Assembly: GCA_021735425.1 (NCBI GenBank)
Contig: JAIPGZ010000006.1
Span: 1-55,813, forward strand
Length of the DNA stretch: 55,813 nucleotides
From: Candidatus Altimarinota bacterium
GTDB taxonomy: Bacteria; Patescibacteriota; Gracilibacteria; JAHISY01
Direction of reading: 5' to 3'
The notes under the pieces are model-generated. The model was not told where the DNA came from. It saw only the letters and a list, made by a program, of their open reading frames with translations, and made no database searches. The translations under genes and the position numbers were made by a program. This document shows, in pieces, positions 1-8,319 of this stretch; positions within the stretch are counted from its first letter, which is position 1; each line of letters opens with the position of its first letter.

Positions 1-10
1 GTATTCGTTT

Positions 11-134
11 TCCCCTTATAAATAAATCGTTTTCGGAGCGAAGCGGAGAAAACTCCTTATATTCCCCTCATATAATAAACATTTTTTGCGGAGGTACGGA
101 GTAAAAAATATCCGATTATCCCCTTATAAATAAA
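11..134. repeat. Imperfect tandem repeat array, about 52-56 bp period
   Basis: Three copies of the block TCCCCTTATAAATAAA or a close variant begin at 11, 63 and 119. The first two are each followed by a segment with two CGGAG words (CGGAGCGAAGCGGAG at 35-49 and CGGAGGTACGGAG further on) flanked by a T-run and an A-run that could pair. The period is 52 then 56 bp. The array may continue to the left of the window. It lies about 150 bp upstream of a tyrosine recombinase, so it could be a recombination or attachment site, but that is inference. Confidence 0.55.
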
Positions 135-283
135 GAAAAAGAAATTTGAAATTTTTTTAAAACAATTGGGCGATAGCCCAGAAAAGAAAAGGAATATTTC
201 AGCTAACTGGTTATTATCTAAACTTTACAGTCATATTGTGGCAGCATCTTGTGTATTATGCAAACTTTTGTTACTCTTCAGAC

Positions 284-1096
284 ATGGAAAATGTTTTAGG
301 CAAAACCGATCGAGCATTGCGTTTGTGCAACTACTCATCCAAAACACGTAAAGCGTATTTACTCTACATAAAGGAGTATATCAATTTTTCTAAAGAAAAA
401 GGAATCCAAGACAAACAAAAAGCAGTTGAAGATTTTTTACTCGACAAGCATCGACGAAAGCAAGCGCCACAAACGATTAATCTCGCACTAAATGCGGTAA
501 AGTTTTTGTACGCGGAAGTCCTGAAAGATCCGCAAAAAATTGATTTGAAATTCACAAAAAGGAATAAAAGACTACCCATTGTTCTTTCGCGTTCAGAAAT
601 TCAAGAAATTATTCAAGCTACAGAAAATGCAAAATATAGATTAATGATTTCGCTCGGGTATGCTTGTGGTTTGCGCGTGAGCGAAGTAGTTCAGCTGAAA
701 GTTGGAGATTTGGACATTGCAGAATTAGTCATACATATCAAAGTCGCCAAGGGTAAAAAAGACAGAATCAGTATTTTGTCCGAAAAGTTGCAAAACGATT
801 TGCGTAATTTAATTGCTGGAAAAAACCGAAATGATTTTATTTTTGGTTCCAATCGCGGTGGCAAACTTACCACGACTTCTTTGCAAAAGATGTTTCGTAA
901 AAGTTTAGCAAGGACGAAAATTAAAAAACCTGCCACATTTCATTCTTTGCGACATTCTTTCGCGACGCACTTACTCGAAAACGGAACCGATGTGCGATAT
1001 GTGCAAGAACTTTTGGGACATTCCAATATTCGTACGACTCAAATTTATACCCAAGTGACAAATCCAAGATTAAAAAATATTAAAAGTCCTTTATGA
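284..1096 (+). CDS. Tyrosine recombinase (XerC/XerD-like integrase)
   Basis: A site-specific recombinase of 270 aa that cuts and rejoins DNA through a tyrosine. An N-terminal SAM-like core-binding domain (residues about 10-90) precedes the catalytic domain. The catalytic set is visible: Arg131 in GLRVSEV, Lys156 in AKGKK, His220 and Arg223 in HSLRH, His246 in LLGHS and Tyr255 in TTQIYTQV. I chose the ATG at 284; an in-frame ATG at 236 would add 16 residues that do not look like the family. Its TGA overlaps the ruvC ATG (ATGA at 1093-1096), so the two are co-transcribed. It could be the housekeeping dimer-resolution enzyme or an integrase acting on the upstream repeat array; the sequence alone does not decide. 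Confidence 0.9.
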   Translation: MENVLGKTDRALRLCNYSSKTRKAYLLYIKEYINFSKEKGIQDKQKAVEDFLLDKHRRKQAPQTINLALNAVKFLYAEVLKDPQKIDLKFTKRNKRLPIVLSRSEIQEIIQATENAKYRLMISLGYACGLRVSEVVQLKVGDLDIAELVIHIKVAKGKKDRISILSEKLQNDLRNLIAGKNRNDFIFGSNRGGKLTTTSLQKMFRKSLARTKIKKPATFHSLRHSFATHLLENGTDVRYVQELLGHSNIRTTQIYTQVTNPRLKNIKSPL

Positions 1097-1551
1097 AAAT
1101 CCTCGGAATCGATCCCGGCACCGCGACAACCGGTTTCGCGGTGATTAAAAAAAATGGCTGTGAAGTTGCTGCACTCGACTTCGGTGTAATCTCCACGCAG
1201 CCCAAAGTTTCTCCTGAAGAAAGATTACTCGAAATTTTTGAGAATATCTGTGAACTGATTGAATCTCACAAACCAGATTTGGTGGCGGTGGAGTCGCTTT
1301 TCTTTTTCAAAAATCAAACTACTGCGTTTGCGGTTGCGCAGGCACGAGGAGTGGTTTTGCTTTCAGTTGCGAAGTTTCACATTCCGCTTGTCGAAATAAC
1401 TCCGCTGCAGGTCAAGATGGCGGTGACTGGTTACGGTCGGGCAGACAAAAAACAGATTCAAGCAATGGTAAAGGAAATTTTTGCTCTCAAAAAGATTCCC
1501 AAACCAGATGACGCGGCAGATGCTTTAGCAATCGCTTTTGCGGCTAGCTGA
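1093..1551 (+). CDS. ruvC: Holliday junction endonuclease RuvC
   Basis: Resolves four-way junctions in recombinational repair, normally together with RuvAB (not in this window). The 152-aa length is normal for the family. The RNase H-like acidic residues are present: Asp7 in LGIDPGT, Glu67 in VAVESLFF, and Asp139/Asp140 with Asp143 in the C-terminal PDDAADALA motif. The start overlaps the recombinase stop by 4 bp. The 3' end overlaps the convergent greA gene by 8 bp (1544-1551), so there is no room for a conventional terminator. Confidence 0.96.
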   Translation: MKILGIDPGTATTGFAVIKKNGCEVAALDFGVISTQPKVSPEERLLEIFENICELIESHKPDLVAVESLFFFKNQTTAFAVAQARGVVLLSVAKFHIPLVEITPLQVKMAVTGYGRADKKQIQAMVKEIFALKKIPKPDDAADALAIAFAAS

Positions 1552-2167
1552 CATTCACGATTTTGTATTTCATCGTTCCGGCAGGAGTCTCGACCATCAC
1601 CTCTGCTCCCTGATCTTGATCGACTATCGCGGCGCCGATGGGAGACTCATTCGAAATCTTGGCTGCGATGGGATCGGCTTCGGTCGAGCCGACGATTGTA
1701 TAGGTTTCAGCTTCGTCTTTTTCAGTGAGATTTTGGATTGTTACCGTCGAGCCGATTTTCACTATTTTGCCGCCCGATTTTTTTTCAGTAATTATCTTCG
1801 CAGTTTTGATCATCCTCTTTAGCTCAGCAATTCGACCTTCAGTCAGGGCTTGCTCGTTTTTAGCGTCTTCATATTCACTATTTTCACTCAAATCACCAAA
1901 GCTGATTGCCTCCTTTAGGCGCTGGGCGACCTCCTTGCGTTTTACTCCTTCAAGGTTCTCTAGTTCATCTTTCAGATTCTTCAGACCGTCCCGAGTCACT
2001 AAAGTTTGCTGAGAATCATCGGAACCAACAGTATCGTCATTTTTATCGTCGGTTGTGTCATCCTCGCCCGTATTATCGTCGTCATCGTCATCGTTTCCGA
2101 TTGTGCTTTGACCCGAGAGAGTTAGATCCTCTTCAGTCAGCACTTCTTTTTTGTTGCTATCATTCAT
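1544..2167 (-). CDS. greA: Transcription elongation factor GreA with acidic N-terminal extension
   Basis: Rescues backtracked RNA polymerase by stimulating transcript cleavage. Residues about 55-207 form a complete GreA: an N-terminal coiled coil with the catalytic acidic tip (GDLSENSEYEDAKNEQ) and a C-terminal FKBP-like domain. GreA is usually about 158 aa; this one has 207 because of an extra N-terminal tail of about 54 residues rich in Asp, Thr and Ser, including a run of six Asp. The tail is in frame, has no internal stop and begins at an ATG preceded by TTACCAA. It is probably disordered. It lies 36 bp downstream of porB and may belong to that transcription unit. Confidence 0.93.
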   Translation of the reverse strand: MNDSNKKEVLTEEDLTLSGQSTIGNDDDDDDNTGEDDTTDDKNDDTVGSDDSQQTLVTRDGLKNLKDELENLEGVKRKEVAQRLKEAISFGDLSENSEYEDAKNEQALTEGRIAELKRMIKTAKIITEKKSGGKIVKIGSTVTIQNLTEKDEAETYTIVGSTEADPIAAKISNESPIGAAIVDQDQGAEVMVETPAGTMKYKIVNVS

Positions 2168-2203
2168 TTGGTAAGAATTAAAATTTAAATCGTGGGTGAG
2201 ATT

Positions 2204-3145
2204 CTAGCTGATTTCGGCGAGTTGCAAAAGATTTTGCCATCTTTCGTCTACTTCTATCTGTAAACGCTTTTGTGATTCAGAGCCTTCTTTTTTGAAAAGG
2301 TGCTTAAAGCGCTTTTGTTCTTTGAGAAATTCTGCGATGGGGAGTCTATTTTTCGGTTGGTAATTAATTTTCCATTTTCCATTTTCTATTTCGACGAGTG
2401 GCCAAAAATTCGTCTCAACTGCTCTTTTACAAATTTCCATTCCAACAGACGAAGCAGATTTCCAATTTGTCGGACAGGGTGAAAAAACATTTAAAAAGCT
2501 GGGACCTTTCGTGTCGATTGCTTTTTTTGCCTTTCTCATCAAATCGAGATGATTAGCCGGAGTAGCTTGGGCGGCGTAGGGCAGGTGGTGAGCTGCGACG
2601 ATTGCCAAAATATCTTTGCGCGCCGTTTGCTTGCCTGCCAAAATTTTCCCGGCTGGTGAAGTCGAAGTAGCTGCACCGAGCGGCGAGGCAGAGGAGCGTT
2701 GGTAGCCGGTATTCATGTAGCCCTCGTTGTCGAGGCAGACGAAGGTGAAATCGGTTCCGCGTTCAATCGCTCCGGAGAGAGCTTGTAGACCGATGTCGTA
2801 AGTTCCGCCGTCACCGGCGAAGGCGATAATTTTCATTTTTTTGGCTTTTCCTGCAAGTTTATTTTTTCTCTCGAAAGCTTTTCGGGCGGCATCTATTCCG
2901 CTCGCTACCGCGGCGGTATTTTCAAAAAGTGAATGAATCCAGGGGGTGCGCCAACTTGTTTGCGGAAAGGCCGAAGTGCAGATTTCAAGGCAGCCCGTCG
3001 CATTTACGACGATGACTGGATCGGTCGTGACGCTCAGAATTTGTTTCACGATTACCCCTAGGCCGCAGCCAGGGCAAAGTCGGTGACCGCCGGCGATGAG
3101 TTTGGGATTCAGCGAAGCGGTTTTGAGATTAGGCATAAAATTCAT
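2204..3145 (-). CDS. porB: 2-oxoacid (pyruvate):ferredoxin oxidoreductase, beta subunit
   Basis: This is the thiamine-diphosphate subunit of POR, which converts pyruvate and CoA to acetyl-CoA and CO2 and passes electrons to ferredoxin. The 313-aa protein shows the [4Fe-4S] cysteines (CPGC at 24-27, Cys52 and a later Cys in SPCPTNW) and the TPP/Mg motif GDGGTYDIG followed by DNEGYMNTGYQRS. Its ATG overlaps the upstream EamA-like gene by 4 bp, so it belongs to the porGD-porA-EamA-porB operon. The exact 2-oxoacid cannot be read from the sequence; pyruvate is the usual substrate for this architecture. Confidence 0.93.
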   Translation of the reverse strand: MNFMPNLKTASLNPKLIAGGHRLCPGCGLGVIVKQILSVTTDPVIVVNATGCLEICTSAFPQTSWRTPWIHSLFENTAAVASGIDAARKAFERKNKLAGKAKKMKIIAFAGDGGTYDIGLQALSGAIERGTDFTFVCLDNEGYMNTGYQRSSASPLGAATSTSPAGKILAGKQTARKDILAIVAAHHLPYAAQATPANHLDLMRKAKKAIDTKGPSFLNVFSPCPTNWKSASSVGMEICKRAVETNFWPLVEIENGKWKINYQPKNRLPIAEFLKEQKRFKHLFKKEGSESQKRLQIEVDERWQNLLQLAEIS

Positions 3146-3474
3146 TTGGATAAAATTTGAAAAGGGAAAAGTAAAAAAGTGAGGGCGGTGATTCCGAGGG
3201 CGACTCCGAAATATTGAAAATTAGTCATTCGCTCACCGAAATAAAAATAGCCGAATAGCAGTCCGATGATGGCGACGGCGAGTGGGGCGGTCGCGACGGC
3301 GAGCGAAAGAGAGCTTTTTTTAACCGCGAAAATAAACAGCAAACTGCCTAAAAAATAAACTGCCAGAGCGACGGTGAGCCACAAATTTGCGTTTTTCACG
3401 GACCACATTTTCGCCAAAAAATCGCCGAGGGCGTAAAAAATCACCGCGCCGAGAATGGAAAAATAGAAATTCAT
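3142..3474 (-). CDS. Small EamA/DMT-type membrane protein inside the POR operon
   Basis: A 110-aa hydrophobic protein with about four transmembrane segments and the pattern of a half-size drug/metabolite transporter (a small Lys-bearing loop after TM1, then a GYFYFGERMTNFQYFGV segment typical of EamA domain ends). Full DMT transporters carry two EamA halves; this would have to work as a dimer, like SMR proteins. It overlaps porA by 4 bp and porB by 4 bp, so it is translationally coupled to both subunits. Substrate unknown. A link to pyruvate or a related acid is only suggested by position. Confidence 0.75.
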   Translation of the reverse strand: MNFYFSILGAVIFYALGDFLAKMWSVKNANLWLTVALAVYFLGSLLFIFAVKKSSLSLAVATAPLAVAIIGLLFGYFYFGERMTNFQYFGVALGITALTFLLFPFQILSK

Positions 3475-4622
3475 CCTCGCAAATTTACAAAATTAATTTT
3501 CTCGAATTTCCCTGAAAAAAGTTGTCCAAAAATTTCCTCGGCATGTATCGGATTGAATTGTCGTTGGCCAATTCCGTAAATCCAGTTCGTGGTTTGTGGT
3601 TTGTAATTTGTAGAAGACAAGGCTGAGTTTATTTCGTTAAATAAAACTCCACCATCGCTGCCGAGGGGCACCATCCGGTCGAGGATGCCGATTTTTTTAG
3701 CTTTGCCGACAGTTTGCAGAATTGCCTCACTCGGGAAAGGTCGGAAAGTTCGAATTTTGATGACCCCGATTTTTTTTCCAAGCCGGCGTAAATTTTTTGC
3801 GGTTTCTTTTGCCGCACCGAAGGCCGAACCTATTACTGCCAAAATTATCTCCGCGTCGGCGGTCTCGAATTGTTCGATTGGCTGCGAATATTTTTTGCCG
3901 AACTTTTTACCAACTTCTAAAATTACTTTTTTTGCGCTTTCAAATCCTTCCGCTTGTCCGCGCTTTACTTCGAAAAAATAATCAGGTGTGGTATAGCCAC
4001 CGAAAGTTTTCGGATTCTCAAAATCAAAAAGTGAATCATCCATTTTTTTCTTGCCGATGAATTTTTTCACCGCAGTATCCGACAAAATTTCAATGTTCGT
4101 TGAAAGATGCGAAGTCTCAAAACCGTCGAAACAAACCATTACCGGCAGCCGCACTTTTTCATGCTCGGCGATTGGAAAGGCCTGAATTGTCAGATCGTAG
4201 GCCTCCTGAGGAGAGCTCGCGAAAAATTGAATCCAGCCGGAATCGCGCTCCAACAAGCTGTCTGAGTGGTCGCCGTGGATTGAAAGTGGGGCGGATAAAG
4301 CTCGATTGGCATTCGCCAAAACAATTGGCAGGCGCAGTCCGCTCGCGTTGACCAAAACTTCGTGCATCAAGGCCAAGCCCTGACTCGCCGTCGCGGTCAT
4401 TGCTCGTCCGCCAGCAGCCGCCGCGCCGATGCAGGCCGACATTGCGGAATGCTCTGACTCGACCGGCACGAACTCGGTTTCGACTTCACCGTTCGCCACA
4501 AATTCGGAGAACTTCTCTGGAATTGTCGTCGACGGTGTGATTGGATAAGCCGCGACTACATCGGGGTTAATCTGCTTCATTGCGAACGCAATAGCTTCGT
4601 TGCCGTTGAGGATTTTTTGCAT
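3471..4622 (-). CDS. porA: 2-oxoacid (pyruvate):ferredoxin oxidoreductase, alpha subunit
   Basis: The 383-aa alpha subunit carries the pyrimidine-binding and transketolase C-terminal domains of POR. It shows AAYPITPSTTIPE near residue 20, EFVPVESEHSAMSACIGAAAAGGRAMTATASQGL, and a C-terminal domain around VIGSAFGAAKETAKNL. The ATG at 4622 starts directly after the porGD stop (TAATG arrangement); a longer in-frame extension to 4784 only reads through the porGD gene. Residues about 337-346 (TNYKPQTTNW) are encoded by four degenerate 7-bp repeats (3586-3613), an unusual low-complexity insertion near the C-terminus. Confidence 0.94.
   Translation of the reverse strand: MQKILNGNEAIAFAMKQINPDVVAAYPITPSTTIPEKFSEFVANGEVETEFVPVESEHSAMSACIGAAAAGGRAMTATASQGLALMHEVLVNASGLRLPIVLANANRALSAPLSIHGDHSDSLLERDSGWIQFFASSPQEAYDLTIQAFPIAEHEKVRLPVMVCFDGFETSHLSTNIEILSDTAVKKFIGKKKMDDSLFDFENPKTFGGYTTPDYFFEVKRGQAEGFESAKKVILEVGKKFGKKYSQPIEQFETADAEIILAVIGSAFGAAKETAKNLRRLGKKIGVIKIRTFRPFPSEAILQTVGKAKKIGILDRMVPLGSDGGVLFNEINSALSSTNYKPQTTNWIYGIGQRQFNPIHAEEIFGQLFSGKFEKINFVNLRG
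3586..3613. repeat. Four-unit heptamer array inside porA
   Basis: Reads TTCGTGG, TTTGTGG, TTTGTAA, TTTGTAG on the plus strand: exactly four 7-mers with scattered differences. It lies inside the porA reading frame and encodes part of a TNYKPQTTNW peptide. It has the same unit length and unit number as arrays found between genes elsewhere in the window. Confidence 0.75.
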
Positions 4623-5527
4623 TAGATTTCGGATGATTTTTTGGAAATAATTCTTAAACTCTTTGGCTTGGTCGGGCAGGCGACGACACAAAGTCCGCAG
4701 GCTGTACATTTCTCGGAATCGACTCCGATCATGTTTCCTTTCGAATCGGTTTGAATCGCGTCGTGGGGGCAGACTGGCCAACAAAGATTACAGTTGACGC
4801 AAGTTTTTTTTTGCCATTCGCAAGTTTGTCGGACCCAGTTTCCGGTTTTGTATTTTTCAGAACTACCGCTTTTGTGAATCGTCCCACCTTTCGTGATTTC
4901 TTTCCAATTTGGCAAATTCTGGTAGTTTTTTTTCGGTAAATTTTTACTGCCTTCAATTTCGCCAATCTCCTCAAATCCGCGCTTAAAGGCTTTCAGATTA
5001 CCCTCCACAATTTCAGGCGGAAGATGAGCTGAAAGATATTTTTTCAATTCTGTCGCAAAACTTTCCATTTTTGCGAGCTCCAAAATTCGAACCAAAGCTC
5101 CCAAAATCGGAACATTGGGGATATCTTTGCCGATTTCCACGACTGCAATTTCGCTTGCCGCGATGCCAAAAACTTTCGCCGCACCGACCCCCATTTTTAA
5201 TTTTTTTTGTCCCGAATTAACCAACAAAATCCCTCTATTTTCCAGCCCCTCCAGTAATTTTTCGGTCGTAATTTCGCAGCTTGAAACTAAGCTGGGGTCT
5301 AGTAAAACAGCGATGTCGATTTTCGTCGGATGCGAGACATCTTCAATTATTTGATTCGCGATGCGATTAAAAACGACGACAGGGGCGCCTCTTTTTTCGG
5401 CACCAAAATCAGGGAAGCTTTGTACAAATTTTCCATGATTCCCCAAAATTTCAGCCAACGCGTTAGAAGCGGTAATTGCTCCTTGTCCTGCGCGAGAATG
5501 CCAACGAATTGAGAGATTTTTTTGCAT
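4622..5527 (-). CDS. porG: 2-oxoacid:ferredoxin oxidoreductase, fused gamma-delta subunit
   Basis: A 301-aa fusion. Residues about 1-185 are the gamma domain (IRWHSRAGQGAITASNALAE at the start, then SFPDFGAEKRGAPV). The C-terminal part is the delta ferredoxin with two [4Fe-4S] motifs, CVNCNLCWPVCP and CTACGLCVVACP, which carry electrons out of the complex. I chose the ATG at 5527, where homology begins; the frame stays open upstream to 5671 but that stretch crosses the divergent promoter region. A TAGAAT -10 element lies 13 bp upstream (5541-5546, minus). First gene of the por operon. Confidence 0.93.
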   Translation of the reverse strand: MQKNLSIRWHSRAGQGAITASNALAEILGNHGKFVQSFPDFGAEKRGAPVVVFNRIANQIIEDVSHPTKIDIAVLLDPSLVSSCEITTEKLLEGLENRGILLVNSGQKKLKMGVGAAKVFGIAASEIAVVEIGKDIPNVPILGALVRILELAKMESFATELKKYLSAHLPPEIVEGNLKAFKRGFEEIGEIEGSKNLPKKNYQNLPNWKEITKGGTIHKSGSSEKYKTGNWVRQTCEWQKKTCVNCNLCWPVCPHDAIQTDSKGNMIGVDSEKCTACGLCVVACPTKPKSLRIISKKSSEI

Positions 5528-5540
5528 GAAACTGACCGAA

Positions 5541-5596
5541 ATTCTAACATTTTTCTTAAGATAACGCTTGCAATAAAAGCCAAAATTTGCTAGAAT
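5541..5596. promoter_or_regulatory. Divergent promoters of porG and virB4-like gene
   Basis: On the minus strand TAGAAT (5541-5546) lies 13 bp before the porG start. On the plus strand TTGCAA (5568-5573), a 17-bp gap and TAGAAT with an upstream TG (5591-5596) form a sigma70-like promoter for the virB4-like gene at 5629. Confidence 0.6.
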
Positions 5597-5628
5597 AAGC
5601 GGATAAATTGTAAAAAAACCTATTTCAA

Positions 5629-8319
5629 ATGGCTGAAAATCAAAATACAAACAATTCGCAAGTTTCCGCAAGTTCGGCTGTCGTCGCTGGGGATGTTGTT
5701 GCGCGAAAAACTTCTGCGGAGATTGAAGCGGCTAGCCATAAAGCGGACTCCCAGTCTTTACCAGAAAAAACCGAAACACTTTTTAAACCAATTCCGAAAG
5801 AAGATTCAAAGCCAAGCGAGCAGTCGGCGGTGGCTCCTAAAGTTCAACTTAAAGAAGTCCAACCCAAGCCAGTCGCGAAAATTGCTCCGGTGGTTCCCAA
5901 AATTTCATCGGTTGTGCCGACAATTGCTCCCAAAGTAGCTGCGCCACTTCCGCAAAATTCAGCTCAAATGGCTTCAGCGATTGGTCTGACTTCGGCTCAA
6001 ATTGAAAAGCAATCAGGGAAGACAACGATTCCAAAAGTTGGCGAACAGCTGAAGGTTGCCCCTAAAAACCAATTCAAACCGGTCGTCAAAACTGCGCCGG
6101 TGCCCACTAAAATTACACCGACTTCAAAAGTTACGCCGGCGACAAGCGACACTACCGCTTCAAAATTAGTCTCCAAAATTTCATCTATTTTTAAAGCTAA
6201 GCCAGCGACTGCTGTCGCGTCAGTTATGCCAGCTCAGCCAAAGACAGCCAGAGAGATTGAAAGGCAAGCTGCGATTCAAAAAATTTCTGCCAAAAATCCA
6301 GGAGCTTCTCCAAAGATTTTACCGGTAGTCGGGGCTTCACCAAAACCACCAGTTGTTGCTAAGTCGAAAATTAGCACTCCCAAAACAATCCAAGACAGAA
6401 CTATCGGAGATCAATTCATCAATCACAATCAAATTGCGACCGGTGATTTCATCAACAAACTTTTTGGTCGAAAGAAAAATATGAGTTCAGAAAATTCCGC
6501 GGCGGGCTCTCTGCCTCCCGAAAAAGAAACGTTGCAACAACAGTTGGCCGAAGCTGAGAAAATTTACCAGCAAGGATTAGCCAGCGTGCGAGATTTAATC
6601 TCGCCATCTTCTTTTGAAATCCATTATGACCATCTTTCGCTGTCGGGAGTTTTTGCTCGCAGCTTTTTTGTTTATGCCTATCCGCGTTTTCTCGAAACAA
6701 ACTGGATGAGTCCGATTATCAATTTCGACGCGACGGTTGATGTTTCCCAATTTATTTACCCGATTGCCTCGGATGAAATTATGGGCATTCTCAAAAAGAA
6801 AGTCGCGCAAATTCAGTCTTCGATTACAATGAGTCAGGAGAAGGGCAATGTTCGCGACCCGCAATTAGAAACCGCCTTAGAAGATGCCGAATCTCTTCGC
6901 ACCGACTTACAGCGCGGTCAGGAAAAGTTTTTTCAATTCGGAATGTATTTCACGGTTTATGCCGAAGATTTGAAAAAACTGGAGGCGACCACGAAGATTA
7001 TCGAAAACCAATTGGGTGGAAAATTGATTCTCACCAAGCGCGCCGACATTCAAGGTGAGCACGCTTTTAACTCCACTCTTCCGCTTTGTCTCGACGAGAT
7101 CGAAATTCAGCGCAACATGAATACTTCGCCGCTTTCAACGACTTTTCCTTTTATCTCGTCTTCGCTCGCGACCGATGAGGGTATTCTTTACGGACTCAAT
7201 CGTCACAATAATTCTCTCATTATTTTCGATCGCTTCAAGCTACCGAATGCCAATTCTTGTGTTTTCGCCTCTTCTGGTGCGGGCAAATCTTACGCCGTCA
7301 AGTTGGAGTTACTGCGGCAGGCGATGCTCGGCACAGATGTAATCATTATCGACCCAGAAAACGAATATAAGGCTCTCACTGAAACTGTTGGCGGGACTTA
7401 TATAAATATGAGTCTTAATTCTGAACAACGCATCAATCCTTTTGACCTACCACAGTCTTTCGAAGGAGAAGACTTGAAACCGGGGGATTTACTTCGCGAA
7501 AATATTATCAGTCTGACAGGCTTGATGAGATTACTGCTTGGCGAAATGAGTTCGGCAGAAGAGGCTTTGGTTGATAAAGCTTTAATCGATACCTACGCCG
7601 TGCGTGGCATCACGCTGGGGCTGCAAGATCCGAGTGGCATGCCGATGCCGACTATGGAGGATTTTCATTCGGTGCTGTCCTCGATGAAAGGGGCGGAAGA
7701 TTTGGCGCAGAGATTACAAAAATATACGACTGGTACTTTTGGTGGGATTTTTAATAAAGAAACAAATGTTAATTTGGGCAGTGGTCTGATCGCCTTTTGT
7801 ATTCGAGATTTGGAAGACGAATTGCGTCCGTCGGCGATGTTTATTCTTTTGAATTATATTTGGAATCGGGTTCGCTCGGAATTGAAAAAAAGAATTCTGG
7901 TTGTCGACGAGGCGTGGATTATGATGCAACACGAAGATGCTGCGAAGTTCCTTTTTGGTTTAGTTAAAAGGGCGAGAAAATATTACCTTGGAGTCACGAC
8001 GATTACTCAAGACGTGGAAGACTTTCTCGGCAGCAAATATGGTCGTCCGATTGTGACTAATGCCTCGATGCAATTGTTGCTCAAGCAGGCGCCGAGCTCG
8101 ATGGATGTTTTGCAAAAGACTTTTAACCTGACCGAGGGTGAGAAATATATGTTGTTAAATTCGGGCGTCGGACAGGGTCTTTTCTTCGCCGACAGCAAAC
8201 ATGTGGCGGTGCAGGTGATTGCTTCGTATTCCGAGAATCAGATTGTCACCACGAACCCGGAGGAGGTTTTGAATCAACGTGATGACGCATTCGAAGCAGC
8301 TTCTAAGAAAGATGCGTAA
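5629..8319 (+). CDS. VirB4-family T4SS/conjugation-like ATPase with long disordered N-terminus
   Basis: An 896-aa protein. Residues about 1-280 are low-complexity Ala/Pro/Lys/Ser sequence with repeated K-x-A-P and P-K-x-x-P steps and no predicted fold. Residues about 290-896 are a VirB4/TraC-like secretion ATPase with Walker A ASSGAGKSYAVK near residue 550, Walker B ILVVDEAWIMM near 755 and an ITQDVEDFL segment after it. VirB4 energises pilus assembly or DNA/protein transfer at the inner membrane. No other T4SS gene is adjacent; a VirB2-like protein lies at 44.3 kb. The start follows AACCTATTTCAA; there is no SD. Confidence 0.88.
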   Translation: MAENQNTNNSQVSASSAVVAGDVVARKTSAEIEAASHKADSQSLPEKTETLFKPIPKEDSKPSEQSAVAPKVQLKEVQPKPVAKIAPVVPKISSVVPTIAPKVAAPLPQNSAQMASAIGLTSAQIEKQSGKTTIPKVGEQLKVAPKNQFKPVVKTAPVPTKITPTSKVTPATSDTTASKLVSKISSIFKAKPATAVASVMPAQPKTAREIERQAAIQKISAKNPGASPKILPVVGASPKPPVVAKSKISTPKTIQDRTIGDQFINHNQIATGDFINKLFGRKKNMSSENSAAGSLPPEKETLQQQLAEAEKIYQQGLASVRDLISPSSFEIHYDHLSLSGVFARSFFVYAYPRFLETNWMSPIINFDATVDVSQFIYPIASDEIMGILKKKVAQIQSSITMSQEKGNVRDPQLETALEDAESLRTDLQRGQEKFFQFGMYFTVYAEDLKKLEATTKIIENQLGGKLILTKRADIQGEHAFNSTLPLCLDEIEIQRNMNTSPLSTTFPFISSSLATDEGILYGLNRHNNSLIIFDRFKLPNANSCVFASSGAGKSYAVKLELLRQAMLGTDVIIIDPENEYKALTETVGGTYINMSLNSEQRINPFDLPQSFEGEDLKPGDLLRENIISLTGLMRLLLGEMSSAEEALVDKALIDTYAVRGITLGLQDPSGMPMPTMEDFHSVLSSMKGAEDLAQRLQKYTTGTFGGIFNKETNVNLGSGLIAFCIRDLEDELRPSAMFILLNYIWNRVRSELKKRILVVDEAWIMMQHEDAAKFLFGLVKRARKYYLGVTTITQDVEDFLGSKYGRPIVTNASMQLLLKQAPSSMDVLQKTFNLTEGEKYMLLNSGVGQGLFFADSKHVAVQVIASYSENQIVTTNPEEVLNQRDDAFEAASKKDA

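Noticed and set aside
11-134. CRISPR array
   Set aside because: Repeats are only about 16 bp well conserved, imperfect, and the 'spacers' are themselves similar; no cas gene.
4623-4784. Longer N-terminus for porA
   Set aside because: The extra 54 codons read the antisense-like shifted frame of porGD and do not resemble PorA; homology starts at the ATG at 4622.
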